A stretch of 64,000 nt of DNA from Roseicyclus sp. (GCA_018401965.1 JAGYJU010000020.1:124001-188000); one strand, 5' to 3'; positions 1 to 8,131 are shown, counted from the stretch's first letter. The notes: generated by a model not told the origin, from the sequence alone. Translations and numbers: made by a program.

Positions 1-186
1 TTGCGCAGCAAGCTGGCGGATGGCAGCGGCATGCCGGGCACGGTTCTGGACGGGCTCACGGTCGCCTGCGGCAGCGGCGCGGTCGAGATCACCGAGCTGC
101 AGCCGGAAGGCAAGCCGAGGATGGCGACAGGGGCCTATCTGCGCGGCGCGCGCATCGCGCCGGGAACGGTTTTGGGTGGTGAGTGA
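1..186 (+). CDS. fmt: Methionyl-tRNA formyltransferase, C-terminal end (partial)
   Basis: This open frame enters from the left edge and ends at a TGA at 184-186. The 61 visible residues match the C-terminal anticodon-binding-like domain of Fmt: a [11 protein letters not shown] turn, a [18 protein letters not shown] strand region, and the closing [15 protein letters not shown] segment. Fmt formylates the initiator Met-tRNA. The catalytic N-terminal domain lies outside the window, so the TTG at position 1 is not the real start. The assignment rests on family memory of this C-terminal pattern. The next gene overlaps its stop codon. Confidence 0.85.
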   Translation: MRSKLADGSGMPGTVLDGLTVACGSGAVEITELQPEGKPRMATGAYLRGARIAPGTVLGGE

Positions 187-467
187 AAGGGTGGGCGATG
201 GTCTTGTTCTCGTTTTTTGGGTCCTTGATGATCGCGGGCATCGTTGCGGTCGTGTTCGAGAAATGGGGCTGGACGCATAATGGCATCGTGCCGTCGGTGT
301 TGATCGCCTTTGGCGCGGTCCTGGCGCTGTTCTTTGCCCGCGCGCTGTTCGGCCTGTCCTTTGGATCGCCGGGGTTGGACGCGATCATCGGATCGGCGGC
401 GGCGCTGATCCTGATCCCGACCGAATATGCCAACCGGCGCAGGCAGAACCGCAAGACGCGGCGCTGA
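183..467 (+). CDS. Small membrane protein downstream of fmt
   Basis: A 94-residue protein with about three hydrophobic segments (roughly residues 7-25, 35-55 and 65-80) and a basic tail ([10 protein letters not shown]). The GTG at 183 overlaps the fmt stop codon, which suggests translational coupling; ATG at 198 is an alternative start giving 89 residues. The Gly/Ala-rich helices resemble small GlsB/YeaQ-like membrane proteins, but I do not recognise a specific family and assign no function. A copy of the dispersed GCGTATTT/GGAAGATGAA motif follows at 495-516. Confidence 0.65.
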   Translation: MKGWAMVLFSFFGSLMIAGIVAVVFEKWGWTHNGIVPSVLIAFGAVLALFFARALFGLSFGSPGLDAIIGSAAALILIPTEYANRRRQNRKTRR

Positions 468-494
468 CCGGGGGCGGTTGGCAGGGGCCTGCAA

Positions 495-516
495 GCGTAT
501 TTATGGGAAGATGAAG
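495..516 (+). repeat. Dispersed intergenic motif, copy 1
   Basis: GCGTATTT, then TATG-like spacer bases, then GGAAGATGAAG. It lies between the end of the small membrane protein and the 3' end of the TRIC gene. The same motif recurs at 13341-13362, 15025-15046, 59054-59074 and 59104-59124. Confidence 0.6.
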
Positions 517-524
517 GCGCGGGG

Positions 525-1147
525 TCAGTTTCGCGGCGGGCGGGGTTTGTAGACCGGCATCTGCCAGCCATACATCAGCGAGCCCGCCCGCAGCGTGAAA
601 CAGGTGGCGATGCAGGCGATCAGCGCGATCGGCTCGGACGGCAGCACCGCGCTCGAGATCACGGCAGCCGCGCCGCCCGCCAATGCGGCGGTGACGTAAA
701 GCTTGCCGGTGCGGATGAGCAGCGGCACCTCGTTGGCGACGATGTCGCGCAAGAGCCCGCCGAAGCACCCGGTGGTGATGCCCATGATCAGGATGATCGG
801 CACGCTTTGTCCGGTTTCGGTGGCCGCCCGCACCCCGCCGCGACCGCGATTGGAAGCGCCAGCGCATCAAGCCATGTCAGAACCGTCTGGCGGCTTTCCA
901 GCAGGTGGGCGGTGAAAAACACCAGCACGGCGGCGGTGCAGGCGATGGCCAGCGGGATGGGATCGGCGATCCAGAACACCGGGTTTCGATCCAGCAGCAG
1001 GTCGCGCACCGTGCCGCCGCCCAAGGCGGTCAGGCTGGCGAGAAAGGCGAACCCGATCAGATCGAGCTGCGCGCGCGAGGCGGCCAGCGCGCCGGTCAGG
1101 GCAAAGACCAGCACGGCGGCATAATCCAGCGCGGTCAGCACGGTCAT
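525..1147 (-). pseudogene. Trimeric intracellular cation channel family protein (TRIC/YicG), one-base frameshift
   Basis: Two overlapping minus-strand frames together encode one TRIC-family membrane protein of about 207 residues. The N-terminal half (TALGGGTVRDLLL, then WIADP) runs from the ATG at 1147. The C-terminal half repeats the Gly-rich helix plus RDIVANEVPLLIR and ends at 525. The frame breaks at the C4 run 833-836 (G4 on the coding strand); one more G would restore LPIAVAAGVRAATETG. The two halves are the tandem repeats expected in this family. The ATG overlaps the rnhA stop (ATGA), so both genes are probably co-transcribed. I consider the break a likely sequence error. Confidence 0.8.
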
Positions 1148-1593
1148 TTGTAGGGTTTCATGCCGGCGCGCGCCAATTCGTCGGCGCGTTCGTTTTCGGG
1201 ATGACCGGCGTGGCCCTTGACCCATTGCCATGTCACGCGGTGGCGCGCCTGCGCGGTATCGAGCCTGCGCCAGAGGTCTTCGTTCTTGACCGGTTGGCGG
1301 GTCGAGGTTTTCCAGCCGTTGCGCTTCCAGCCATGGATCCAGCTGGTGACGCCATTTTTCACATAGGCGCTGTCGGTGACGATGGTGATGTCCGACGGGC
1401 GTTCCAGCGCCTCGAGCGCGGCGATGGCGGCCAAAAGCTCCATCCGGTTGTTGGTGGTCTCGGCCGCGCCGCCGTTCAGTTCGCGTTGCTTGACGACCGT
1501 TGCGCCATCCTTGGCCTGCAACAGCGCGCCCCAGCCGCCAGGGCCGGGGTTTCCGGAACAGGCGCCATCGGTATAGGCGAAAAGATCAGGCAT
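1144..1593 (-). CDS. rnhA: Ribonuclease HI
   Basis: RNase HI cleaves the RNA strand of RNA-DNA hybrids, for example at primers and R-loops. The 149-residue length is typical. The four acidic catalytic positions are visible: D9 in [12 protein letters not shown]52 in [11 protein letters not shown]74 in IVTDSAYV and D138 in ENERADELA, together with the flexible-loop H128 in [10 protein letters not shown]. The basic handle region ([12 protein letters not shown]) is present. The gene is followed with ATGA overlap by the TRIC gene and preceded nine bases upstream by the DUF3429 gene. Confidence 0.97.
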   Translation of the reverse strand: MPDLFAYTDGACSGNPGPGGWGALLQAKDGATVVKQRELNGGAAETTNNRMELLAAIAALEALERPSDITIVTDSAYVKNGVTSWIHGWKRNGWKTSTRQPVKNEDLWRRLDTAQARHRVTWQWVKGHAGHPENERADELARAGMKPYK

Positions 1594-1602
1594 GGGGGGC
1601 TT

Positions 1603-2052
1603 TCATGTCAAAAGGCCCGTGGCGAGGCAGGCGACGACCACGGTGGTCAGCAAAAGCCGCAGCGGCATCCACCAATCGGGGGCCAGGCCCGCGCGGGCGG
1701 CGGTGGCATCGATCGCCAGAAGCGCGAGGAACCCACCGATCAGCATCACGAGGCTGGGGCGCGGATCGGCAAAGGCAGTGAGAAAGACGAAGATCGCGGG
1801 GATCACCGACAGGACGTAGAACAGCGCGGCCTGTCCCGGCGCGGCCTTGGCGGCAAAGCCCCAGATCACGCCCGCCATGAAGCACAGGATCACGATGCCG
1901 TAGATCTGCAACAGGGCGAGGCCGGTGTGATTGGGCGACCAGGCAAAGCCGAGGCTGGCGGTGGCGGGAAAGACCAGGCTGATGGCGCCATAGACAAAGG
2001 GGATCAGGCCCGCGAGGCCGAGGATCAGGGCTGGGGTCGGGATGCGCGTCAT
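1603..2052 (-). CDS. DUF3429 family membrane protein
   Basis: A 149-residue integral membrane protein starting MTRIPTPALILGLAGLIPF, with about five hydrophobic helices and a C-terminal WWMPLRLLLTTVV segment. The pattern matches DUF3429, a small family of unknown function common in alphaproteobacteria. I chose the ATG at 2052; the frame stays open to 2187, but those upstream codons read an Arg-rich sequence through a perfect DNA palindrome and look non-coding. The gene lies nine bases from rnhA. Confidence 0.75.
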   Translation of the reverse strand: MTRIPTPALILGLAGLIPFVYGAISLVFPATASLGFAWSPNHTGLALLQIYGIVILCFMAGVIWGFAAKAAPGQAALFYVLSVIPAIFVFLTAFADPRPSLVMLIGGFLALLAIDATAARAGLAPDWWMPLRLLLTTVVVACLATGLLT

Positions 2053-2294
2053 GGGGTTTATCTGCCCCGAGGCGCGCGGCGCGGCAAGGCCCGTTTTGGC
2101 GCGTGGCCCGAGGGATCGGCGGGCGTCTTGGCGTGGGGCAAACACGATGTCCCACGCGTGGGACATGCGGCGCGCACGGGAAATCAAGGGGTTACAGAGG
2201 GGGATTCAGGAGTTGGTAGGGATTGGGGGGAGGGGGGGCTTCCGACCCTTAGCGGACACTGAACCGTCGTCCCCTACATCTTCAAAGTGCCGGT
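2053..2294. other. Gene-free stretch between DUF3429 and the prophage remnant
   Basis: No convincing gene. It holds the presumptive upstream region of the rnhA-side operon, the 20-bp palindrome at 2147-2166, a G-rich run near 2195-2240 (TTGGGGGGAGGGGGGG) and the left edge of the prophage fragment. Confidence 0.5.
2147..2166. promoter_or_regulatory. Perfect 20-bp palindrome
   Basis: ATGTCCCACGCGTGGGACAT is a perfect inverted repeat with no spacer, about 80-100 bases upstream of the DUF3429 start. Its size and symmetry fit a dimeric regulator's operator. No run of T follows, so a terminator role is unlikely. I do not know the cognate factor. Confidence 0.45.
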
Positions 2295-2318
2295 TGTTGC
2301 GCGGCTAGCGAACGCGCG

Positions 2319-2915
2319 GTGACGGCCGCCATGCGCGAAGCCGGGACGGGGCTGAAAACGGCGTGGCGATTGCAGATCACCGGCGCGGGACTCGGCACAC
2401 GGCTCGCCAATTCGATACAGAGCCAGAACTTCCCGAGGTCGGGCAAGAGCCTCGACGCCGCGGCGCTGGTCTGGTCAAAGGCGCCGGTCATCGTGGGCGC
2501 GCATGACACGGGGCCGCTGATCCGCTCGAAAAACGGGTTTTGGCTGGCGATCCCGCTGCCAGCGGCGGGCAAGTCCCTGCGCGGCGGCCGGATCACGCCC
2601 GGCGAATGGGAACGGCGACGCGGGTTGCGCCTGCGCTTCGTCTATCGCCGCACCGGCCCGAGCCTGCTGGTGGCGGAGGGCAGGCTGAACACGAAGGGCC
2701 AGGCGGTCGTGTCGCGCTCGAAGACCGGGCGCGGAAAGGGTTCGAGCGTCCGCAAACGCTCCGGGGGAGCGTTTGCAGCGAAGAACGCGCCGATCTTCCT
2801 GCTGGTGCCGCAGGTCAAGCTGCCGAAGCGGCTCGATCTGGCGCGGGATGCCGAGCGGACGTTGGACAGCGTGCCAGGGTTGATCGTGGCGAACTGGGTG
2901 GAGGGCAGGTTGTGA
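2319..2915 (+). CDS. DUF6441 family phage protein, N-terminus truncated
   Basis: 198 residues with the hallmark segments of DUF6441 phage head-tail proteins: AGLGTRLANSI, SLDAAALVWSKAPVIVGAHD, GFWLAIPLPAAGKS, TPGEWERRRGLRLRFVYR, and a C-terminal DSVPGLIVANWVE. Homologues begin some 20-30 residues earlier. Here the same frame stays phage-like only back to about 2295 (SERAVTAAMREAG), so the gene has lost its own start. An Arg/Lys/Ser/Gly-rich insertion is visible near residues 130-155 (TGRGKGSSVRKRSGG). It is probably not functional without the rest of the phage. Confidence 0.65.
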   Translation: MTAAMREAGTGLKTAWRLQITGAGLGTRLANSIQSQNFPRSGKSLDAAALVWSKAPVIVGAHDTGPLIRSKNGFWLAIPLPAAGKSLRGGRITPGEWERRRGLRLRFVYRRTGPSLLVAEGRLNTKGQAVVSRSKTGRGKGSSVRKRSGGAFAAKNAPIFLLVPQVKLPKRLDLARDAERTLDSVPGLIVANWVEGRL

Positions 2916-2951
2916 GCGTACGGTTTACTACCAAAGAATTAACCCTTTTGT

Positions 2952-3848
2952 GTGAAGATGGCGAAAACTCTGTCCAAGGGCTTCTGCATGCAAATCGACC
3001 CACATCTTTATCGCAAGGCGTTCCAAGTCTACCTGCGCAAAGGGACGCCCATCGAATGGTCGATCAAGCAAGAGCGGCCAACCACACACTACATCTGGCG
3101 AACGCGCGGAGATGACAAAGTCCGCCCAAGCCATGCTGCCAACAACGGTCAGGTCTTCGCATGGGATGACCCGCCCGAGACGGGCCACCCCGGCGAAGAC
3201 TACGGCTGCAGCTGCGCGGCTGAGCCCTTCATGCCGTCAGTCGATGAGTTCATCGAAATCGAAGTGGCCGACGCAGGGGACACCGGAGCCACTTGGAGCA
3301 GCCGGGATTTTGTCCGCCACTACTATATCGGTCGTGGACGTGGTGTTACCGTTCGGGAAACCGGACATCTGAGTAGAATTGTGGCGCAGTACATGACCTC
3401 CACTGTGACAAAGAGCCTTCAGGACAACATTGCAGAGGTAGCCAGAGAACACCCAAACGGTGCTTTTTCGGATGTCTTCGAGAACACATACAATATGACC
3501 GGGATCGTATTCAGTATCGGTGACACCACAATAGGCGGTCGCTTCACGGGAAACTGTGTTGCGGAGTTCGGTATTCTGACACTCTCCGGGCAATTCGAAT
3601 TCTACCTTGAGGATGAATTCGCCGATCCAGCCGATGTCGGTATGGAGGTCGTCGATTTCGGCGAGACCATCTATGAAAATATCCACAGGCCGCTGGAAGA
3701 TTACCTTCGCGGACGCGTCGGGCTCCGTCCCACAGGGCCCCAGCGGCTGGGCATTCAAACTGGCGAACCGTATTCGATCACGGATCGATGGGCTGGCAGC
3801 TTCTCAGGTCAGATCTTTGCGGATCGAGTACACAGCAGGTTCGGGTGA
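2952..3848 (+). CDS. Putative toxin: phage minor-head (Mu F-like) motif plus novel C-terminal domain
   Basis: 298 residues from GTG 2952; ATG 2958 and ATG 2988 are in-frame alternatives. Residues 44-92 carry the signature at the end of phage Mu F/SPP1 gp7 minor-head proteins: THYIWRTRGDDKVRPSHA, then WDDPP..GHPGEDYGCSCAAEP. The usual long N-terminal capsid-binding part is missing; only about 30 residues precede it. From about residue 115 follows an unrelated beta-rich domain (RHYYIGRGRG, GIVFSIGDTTIGGRFTG, FYLEDEFADPADVG, GEPYSITDRWAGSFSG). Base composition is visibly poorer in GC than flanking genes. The next gene overlaps by GTGA and encodes a membrane-anchored protein, as immunity proteins often do. 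The toxin role is inference from architecture and pairing; I do not recognise the C-terminal family. Confidence 0.5.
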   Translation: MKMAKTLSKGFCMQIDPHLYRKAFQVYLRKGTPIEWSIKQERPTTHYIWRTRGDDKVRPSHAANNGQVFAWDDPPETGHPGEDYGCSCAAEPFMPSVDEFIEIEVADAGDTGATWSSRDFVRHYYIGRGRGVTVRETGHLSRIVAQYMTSTVTKSLQDNIAEVAREHPNGAFSDVFENTYNMTGIVFSIGDTTIGGRFTGNCVAEFGILTLSGQFEFYLEDEFADPADVGMEVVDFGETIYENIHRPLEDYLRGRVGLRPTGPQRLGIQTGEPYSITDRWAGSFSGQIFADRVHSRFG

Positions 3849-4369
3849 AACATCGGGGTAGCGACAACGGTAATGACGGGGTGCTTGGTGCCCTCTTGGG
3901 CGTCGCACTGATCCCGATCGTTCTTGTGGCGCTCTGGGTCGTAATTGTCTTCAACAACAGCTATCGCACCTGCGTACGGCTCGAGAACGGCGCAAACCTC
4001 GGCTATGAAGCAGTTTTCGACCTTGGCAGGCCGTACCTGAAGCCAATTGCGGTTCCGCGATTGGAGGATGGGACGCCAATTGTCCGCGACCGTCTTTGGT
4101 CTATCAAAATTACGCCGACGACCATTTACGGACTTTCAATGGCACCGGCTATGGACGAGCGTGGTTATCGCTTTGCATGGCGCAATGACGTCGGGCTTGT
4201 CTTGGACTCCGATGATCCCGACGAATACGAGCGTCTTGTCGCCGAAGCGGGCCATGCGAACTGGGACATTGAGATCAACAATGTCGGCACCCAATGGTTG
4301 ATGAATGAACTGGCCGGGCGACCGGATTTCGAAGTCCGCCGATGCCCGACGGCCTTGATCACATGGTAA
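3845..4369 (+). CDS. Putative membrane-anchored immunity protein
   Basis: 174 residues from a GTG that overlaps the preceding TGA, so translation is probably coupled to the putative toxin gene. There is one hydrophobic segment at about residues 12-35 (GALLGVALIPIVLVALWVVI), followed by a roughly 135-residue soluble domain (WSIKITPTTIYGLSMAP, FAWRNDVGLVLDSDD, NNVGTQWLMNELAGRPDF) predicted to lie outside the cytoplasm. I know no family for it. A single N-terminal anchor with an exported domain is how immunity proteins against periplasmic-acting toxins, such as that for colicin M, are built. That parallel is inference only. GC is lower than neighbours. Confidence 0.45.
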   Translation: MKHRGSDNGNDGVLGALLGVALIPIVLVALWVVIVFNNSYRTCVRLENGANLGYEAVFDLGRPYLKPIAVPRLEDGTPIVRDRLWSIKITPTTIYGLSMAPAMDERGYRFAWRNDVGLVLDSDDPDEYERLVAEAGHANWDIEINNVGTQWLMNELAGRPDFEVRRCPTALITW

Positions 4370-4373
4370 ACTA

Positions 4374-4806
4374 TTGCCCACCCCCCGCGAAACCATCCTT
4401 GCCGCGCTGCACGCGCAACTCTCGGTGCTGCCCGAGCGCGTGCCGGCCGAGGGTCTTCTGATCCTTCGGGACGGGGAGCCGGGCGAACCAGATGTCACGC
4501 TGTCGCCGCTGGCTTACCACTCCCAGCACCGCGCCGAGATCGAGGCGGTGGTTCAGGGCGCTGCACGTGACACCGCCTTCGACATGCTGACCGCCAGCAT
4601 CGGCGCGGCTATCGCCGGGGACCGCACGCTTGGCGGGCTCTGCGACTGGTTCGAGACAGAAGCGCCACGGCCCGTCGATCTTCCCAATGAGGGCGCGACG
4701 AGCCTGAGGGCCGCAGCTCGGCGGGACGACAGTCCACTTGACTGTCGTCTGATCCGCCTCACTCCCGGTGGTGCTGCACTATTCCACGGCCGACCCGCTG
4801 GCCTGA
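4374..4806 (+). pseudogene. Phage acyl-CoA-transferase-like protein, disrupted
   Basis: The frame from TTG 4374 reads PTPRETILAALHAQL, then LPERVPAEGLLILRDGEPGE, VTLSPLAYHSQHRAEIEAVV and GGLCDWFETEAPRPVDL. This is the pattern of a phage tail-region protein that databases usually label acyl-CoA transferase. After SLRAA near 4715 the frame runs into an insertion of roughly 45 bases that contains a perfect hairpin. The normal ending (PVVLHYSTADPLA, stop 4804-4806) is still present in another frame. So the gene is broken by a small insertion plus frame change. The true phage function is unknown. Confidence 0.6.
4725..4749. repeat. 9-bp perfect inverted repeat inside the disrupted phage gene
   Basis: GACGACAGT, seven-base loop CCACTTG, then ACTGTCGTC. 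It lies within the extra sequence that separates the two halves of the acyl-CoA-transferase-like gene. Confidence 0.6.
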
Positions 4807-4831
4807 CCCAACCGACCACAGGAGTTGAGAC

Positions 4832-5200
4832 ATGGCACGAGGCCAGGGCGCGCGGGCGCTGATGGCGCTTGCGTTCGAGACGACCTATGGAACGCCGCCC
4901 GCGGGCGGCTTCACCCGCATGCCCTTCGCCAGCACGTCGCTCGGGGCTGAGCAGCCACTCCTCAACTCCGAGCTTCTCGGCTATGCACGCGACCCGCTTG
5001 CGCCGATCAAGGACGCGGTGATGGCCGACGGCGATGTCGTGGTGCCGGTTCCCTTCGAGAGTTCTTGGCCAAGAGCTGAGTGCTGTCTCTTGCGAGAAAC
5101 AGTATTCGGGACACCTCAAGAGCCGGCCTGCCACAACCTATGCATCTTGGTGCGACTGTCCGCTTCCCGCACAAACCACTCTGCGGTTCTGCCTTCCTAG
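4832..5200 (+). pseudogene. Phage tail tube protein, N-terminal fragment
   Basis: ATG 4832 has a good Shine-Dalgarno (GGAG at 4821-4824). The first 73 residues (ARGQGARALMALAFETTYG, TRMPFASTSLGAEQPLL, LLGYARDPLAPIKDAVMADG, then DVVVPV) follow the N-terminus of the tail tube/major tail protein of Rhodobacterales siphophages. After VPFESS the frame becomes Cys/Ser-rich nonsense up to 5200, so a deletion removed the rest of the gene and everything downstream. The stretch 5065-5229 holds no gene I can support. Confidence 0.6.
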
Positions 5201-5229
5201 CAGCCTCAGCCCCGACCCTCAGCCCTCGC

Positions 5230-6180
5230 TCACACCGCCTCGCGCAGCACCCTTGGCACCTTGAATTCCACGTGTTCCTCGGCGGTGACGACGGGGACGA
5301 CGGTCACGTCGAAGCGGGCGCGGACGGCGTCGATGACTTCGGTCACCAGCACCTCGGGCGCGCTGGCGCCTGCGGTGATGCCGAGCGAGCGGATGCCGTC
5401 GAGCGCGCGCCAGTCGATGTCGGTGGCGCGTTGCACGAGCTGGGCATAGGCGCAGCCGGCCCGCGCGCCGACCTCGACCAGACGTTTGGAGTTTGACGAA
5501 TTGGGCGCACCCACGACCAGCATGGCATCGGCCAGGGGGGCCATGGCCTTGACCGCCTCTTGGCGGTTGGTGGTGGCGTAGCAGATATCTTCCTTGTGGG
5601 GGCCGACGATGGCGGGAAAGCGCGCGTGCAAGGCCGCGACGATATCGGCGGTGTCATCGACCGACAGCGTGGTCTGGGTGACGAAGGCCAGCCGCGCGGG
5701 ATCGCGGACGGTGACGGTCGCCACATCTTCGACGGTTTCGACCAGCACCACCTCGCCCGCGGGCAATTGGCCCATGGTGCCGATGGTTTCGGGGTGACCG
5801 GCATGACCGATCATGATCATTTGCAGGCCGTTTTCATGGTGCCGCGCCGCCTCGATATGCACCTTGCTGACCAGCGGGCAGGTCGCATCGACAAACAGCA
5901 TCTCGCGCCGGGCGGCTTCCTGGGGCACGGATTTGGGCACGCCATGGGCGGAAAAGATCACCGGGCGGTCGGGCGGGCAATCCTCCAGCTCTTCGACGAA
6001 CACGGCCCCCTTGGCGCGCAGATCGTCGACGACATATTTGTTGTGCACGATTTCATGCCGCACGAAAACCGGCGCGCCCCATTTTTCAAGCGCAAGCTCG
6101 ACGATCTTGATCGCCCGGTCGACGCCTGCGCAAAAGCCACGCGGCGCGGCAAGGTGGATGGTCAGGGGCGGTTTGGTCAT
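5230..6180 (-). CDS. ispH: 4-hydroxy-3-methylbut-2-enyl diphosphate reductase
   Basis: IspH is the last enzyme of the MEP isoprenoid pathway, a cytosolic iron-sulfur reductase making IPP and DMAPP from HMBPP. The 316-residue product has the three cluster-binding cysteines: C17 ([11 protein letters not shown]), C101 ([11 protein letters not shown]) and C200 ([11 protein letters not shown]), plus the catalytic E131 in [11 protein letters not shown] chose the ATG at 6180 because the protein then starts [17 protein letters not shown], the usual family start; the open frame continues 93 codons further but those look non-coding. The divergent neighbour is a cytochrome c gene. Confidence 0.97.
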   Translation of the reverse strand: MTKPPLTIHLAAPRGFCAGVDRAIKIVELALEKWGAPVFVRHEIVHNKYVVDDLRAKGAVFVEELEDCPPDRPVIFSAHGVPKSVPQEAARREMLFVDATCPLVSKVHIEAARHHENGLQMIMIGHAGHPETIGTMGQLPAGEVVLVETVEDVATVTVRDPARLAFVTQTTLSVDDTADIVAALHARFPAIVGPHKEDICYATTNRQEAVKAMAPLADAMLVVGAPNSSNSKRLVEVGARAGCAYAQLVQRATDIDWRALDGIRSLGITAGASAPEVLVTEVIDAVRARFDVTVVPVVTAEEHVEFKVPRVLREAV

Positions 6181-6322
6181 GTGGGCCTCGGGCGGCTGAA
6201 GGCGGTGACGTGCTACAGCCAGAGGTAGAATGTTCAGACGCGGGCGTCCAGTCTGGGGCTTGCCTTCCCGTTGGGGGAAGGTGCCAAAAGGGGAAAACAG
6301 GATCAGCAAGAGAGGGGGCAGA

Positions 6323-6799
6323 ATGCGACTTAGGGCAATGGCAGGTATCGGTGCGGCAGGCTTCGGGGTGGCGGGGCTGATGATGGCACTGTTCCCGGCG
6401 GGCGCGACCGAGGCGCCGGGGCATATCCTGCGCTGGCAGGATGAACAGGTGGTGGCCACGGGCGCTACGATCTACGCCGCGCAATGCGCCGCTTGCCACG
6501 GGGCGGCGCTGGAAGGGCAACCCGATTGGCAGGTGCGCCGCGCCGATGGCCGCCTGCCCGCGCCCCCCCATGATCCCAGCGGGTACACCTGGCATCACCC
6601 GGATGCGGTGCTGATCGACATCACAACGCGCGGCACGGCCGCGGTGGTGGGGCGCGGCTATGAAAGCGACATGATGGGCTATGGCGACAGCCTGACAGAG
6701 GATGAGATCATCGCGGTGCTGAGCTACATCAAATCGACATGGCCACGCGAAGTGATCGACGTGCACAATGACATCAACACGCGCGCCGCGCTGGAGTGA
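6323..6799 (+). CDS. Exported class I cytochrome c
   Basis: 158 residues with an N-terminal signal peptide (basic MRLRAMAG, hydrophobic core to GAT near residue 30) and one c-type heme site, CAACH near residue 54. A Met-rich stretch (ESDMMGYGD) could supply the sixth heme ligand. The end [15 protein letters not shown] is the usual C-terminal helix of class I cytochromes. The start at ATG 6323 follows an AGAGGGGG ribosome site. It probably acts as a periplasmic electron carrier, but the partner is not indicated by neighbours. The methyltransferase gene follows after two bases. Confidence 0.85.
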   Translation: MRLRAMAGIGAAGFGVAGLMMALFPAGATEAPGHILRWQDEQVVATGATIYAAQCAACHGAALEGQPDWQVRRADGRLPAPPHDPSGYTWHHPDAVLIDITTRGTAAVVGRGYESDMMGYGDSLTEDEIIAVLSYIKSTWPREVIDVHNDINTRAALE

Positions 6800-6801
6800 G
6801 C

Positions 6802-7428
6802 ATGCCCGCCGACAGGACACATTGGGATGAGGTCTATGGCGCGCGCACCGAGGCGGCACTGACATGGTTCGAGGCCGAACCGGGTCTGTCGCTGTCGCTG
6901 ATCACGACCTATGCCGCGCCGAATGATCCGGTGATCGACATCGGCGGCGGTGCTTCACGGGTGATGGATGCGCTGATCGCCCTTGGATTTTCGCGGCTCA
7001 GCTGTCTGGACCTGTCGCAGGCCGCGCTGGAAGCCAGCGAGGCCAGGCTGGGTGATCGTGCGGGCGAGGTGAACTGGATCGCGGCGGATGTCACGCACTG
7101 GGCGCCCAGGCCCGCGGCCTATGCGCTTTGGCATGACCGGGCGGCTTTTCATTTCCTGACCGCCCCGGATCAGCGCGCCGCCTATGTGGCGCGGATGGCC
7201 ATGGCGCTCAGATCGGGGGGGCATGCCGTGATCATGACCTTTGCCGAGGATGGGCCGGAAACATGTTCCGGCTTGCCCGTGCAGCGCTACAGCCCCGCAA
7301 GCCTGGCGGCCGAGCTGGACCGCCACGCCCCCGGTGGTTTCGTGCCGGTGACATCGGCACGGCACCTGCACCGCACCCCAAAGGGCGCGGAACAGGCGTT
7401 TCAGGTATCGGTTTTGCGCCGCACCTGA
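6802..7428 (+). CDS. Class I SAM-dependent methyltransferase
   Basis: 208 residues. The N-terminus HWDEVYGARTEAALTWFE is typical of small alphaproteobacterial methyltransferases of the thiopurine/tellurite-like group. The SAM site (VIDIGGGASRVMDALI) and the following acidic strand end (LSCLDLSQAALEAS), then WIAADVTHW, fit a Rossmann-type fold. The DRAAFHFL motif follows the fourth strand. Substrate unknown. ATG 6802 is preferred over GTG 6796, which overlaps the cytochrome stop codon. Confidence 0.85.
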   Translation: MPADRTHWDEVYGARTEAALTWFEAEPGLSLSLITTYAAPNDPVIDIGGGASRVMDALIALGFSRLSCLDLSQAALEASEARLGDRAGEVNWIAADVTHWAPRPAAYALWHDRAAFHFLTAPDQRAAYVARMAMALRSGGHAVIMTFAEDGPETCSGLPVQRYSPASLAAELDRHAPGGFVPVTSARHLHRTPKGAEQAFQVSVLRRT

Positions 7429-7436
7429 GCCGATGG

Positions 7437-8015
7437 TCAGTCTTGCGTTTCTTCCTCGGGCAGGCGGGCGCGATCGTCGCGGGGTTCACGCGGCGGGCGG
7501 CCGATGACTTCGCGCAGTTCATCCAGTTCGATGAAATTGTCGGCCTGGCGGCGCAGATCATCCGAAATCATCGGCGGCTGGCTGCGGATGGTGGACACCA
7601 CCGACACGCGACAGCCCTTGCGCTGGATCGCCTCGACCAACGGGCGGAAATCGCCATCGCCGGAAAACAGCACGATGTGATCGACATGTTCGGCGGTTTC
7701 CATGGCATCGACCGCAAGCTCGATGTCCATGTTGCCCTTGATCTTGCGGCGACCCTGGCTGTCGGTGAATTCCTTGGCAGGTTTCGTCACCATGGTGAAA
7801 CCGTTGTAGTTCAGCCAGTCCACCAGCGGCCGGATCGGGGAATAATCGTCATTCTCCAACAAGGCGGTGTAGTAGTAGGCGCGCAAAAGCTTGCCACGCT
7901 GCATGAATTCGCTGCGCAGAAGCTTGTAGTCGATATCGAAAGCCAGGGCCTTTGCCGCAGCGTAGAGGTTGGACCCATCAATAAACAGGGCCAACCTTTC
8001 ATCCCGATAAAACAT
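7437..8015 (-). CDS. NYN domain protein (LabA/DUF88 family)
   Basis: 192 residues with a PIN-like NYN nuclease fold. Acidic positions sit in LALFIDGSNLY (D13-D14 region), KGNMDIELAVDAM and LFSGDGDFRPLVE, the arrangement expected for a metal-dependent RNase of the LabA-like branch. The C-terminus is charged and probably disordered (REPRDDRARLPEEETQD). The true RNA substrate is not predictable from the sequence. It is divergent from folK, with 116 bases between. Confidence 0.88.
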   Translation of the reverse strand: MFYRDERLALFIDGSNLYAAAKALAFDIDYKLLRSEFMQRGKLLRAYYYTALLENDDYSPIRPLVDWLNYNGFTMVTKPAKEFTDSQGRRKIKGNMDIELAVDAMETAEHVDHIVLFSGDGDFRPLVEAIQRKGCRVSVVSTIRSQPPMISDDLRRQADNFIELDELREVIGRPPREPRDDRARLPEEETQD

Positions 8016-8131
8016 TCCGGAGTGTCCTATACTGAAAGTGGCGCTGACCGCTCAATGAAACTAGTTTAGGGAGTGAACCTAAGATGACCGGTTGGCGCGA
8101 AGCCGCCCCAAAATAGGGCTATGTTACAGAG

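Larger units (their letters stand above)
2295..5065 (+). mobile_element. Decayed prophage fragment with inserted gene pair
   Basis: Three consecutive phage-type frames define it: an N-terminally shortened DUF6441 protein, a broken acyl-CoA-transferase-like phage protein, and the first ~73 residues of a tail-tube protein. In Rhodobacterales siphophage-like prophages such genes sit side by side in the head-tail module (family knowledge). No integrase, terminase, capsid or att repeat is visible. The left edge is near 2295, where coding similarity to DUF6441 begins mid-protein. The right edge is near 5065, where the tail-tube frame turns into unrelated sequence. A lower-GC gene pair (2952-4369) sits inside. 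Confidence 0.7.

Noticed and set aside
2295..5229. Attachment-site repeats and a tRNA target for the prophage
   Set aside because: No direct repeat or tRNA end was seen at either junction; the element is too eroded.
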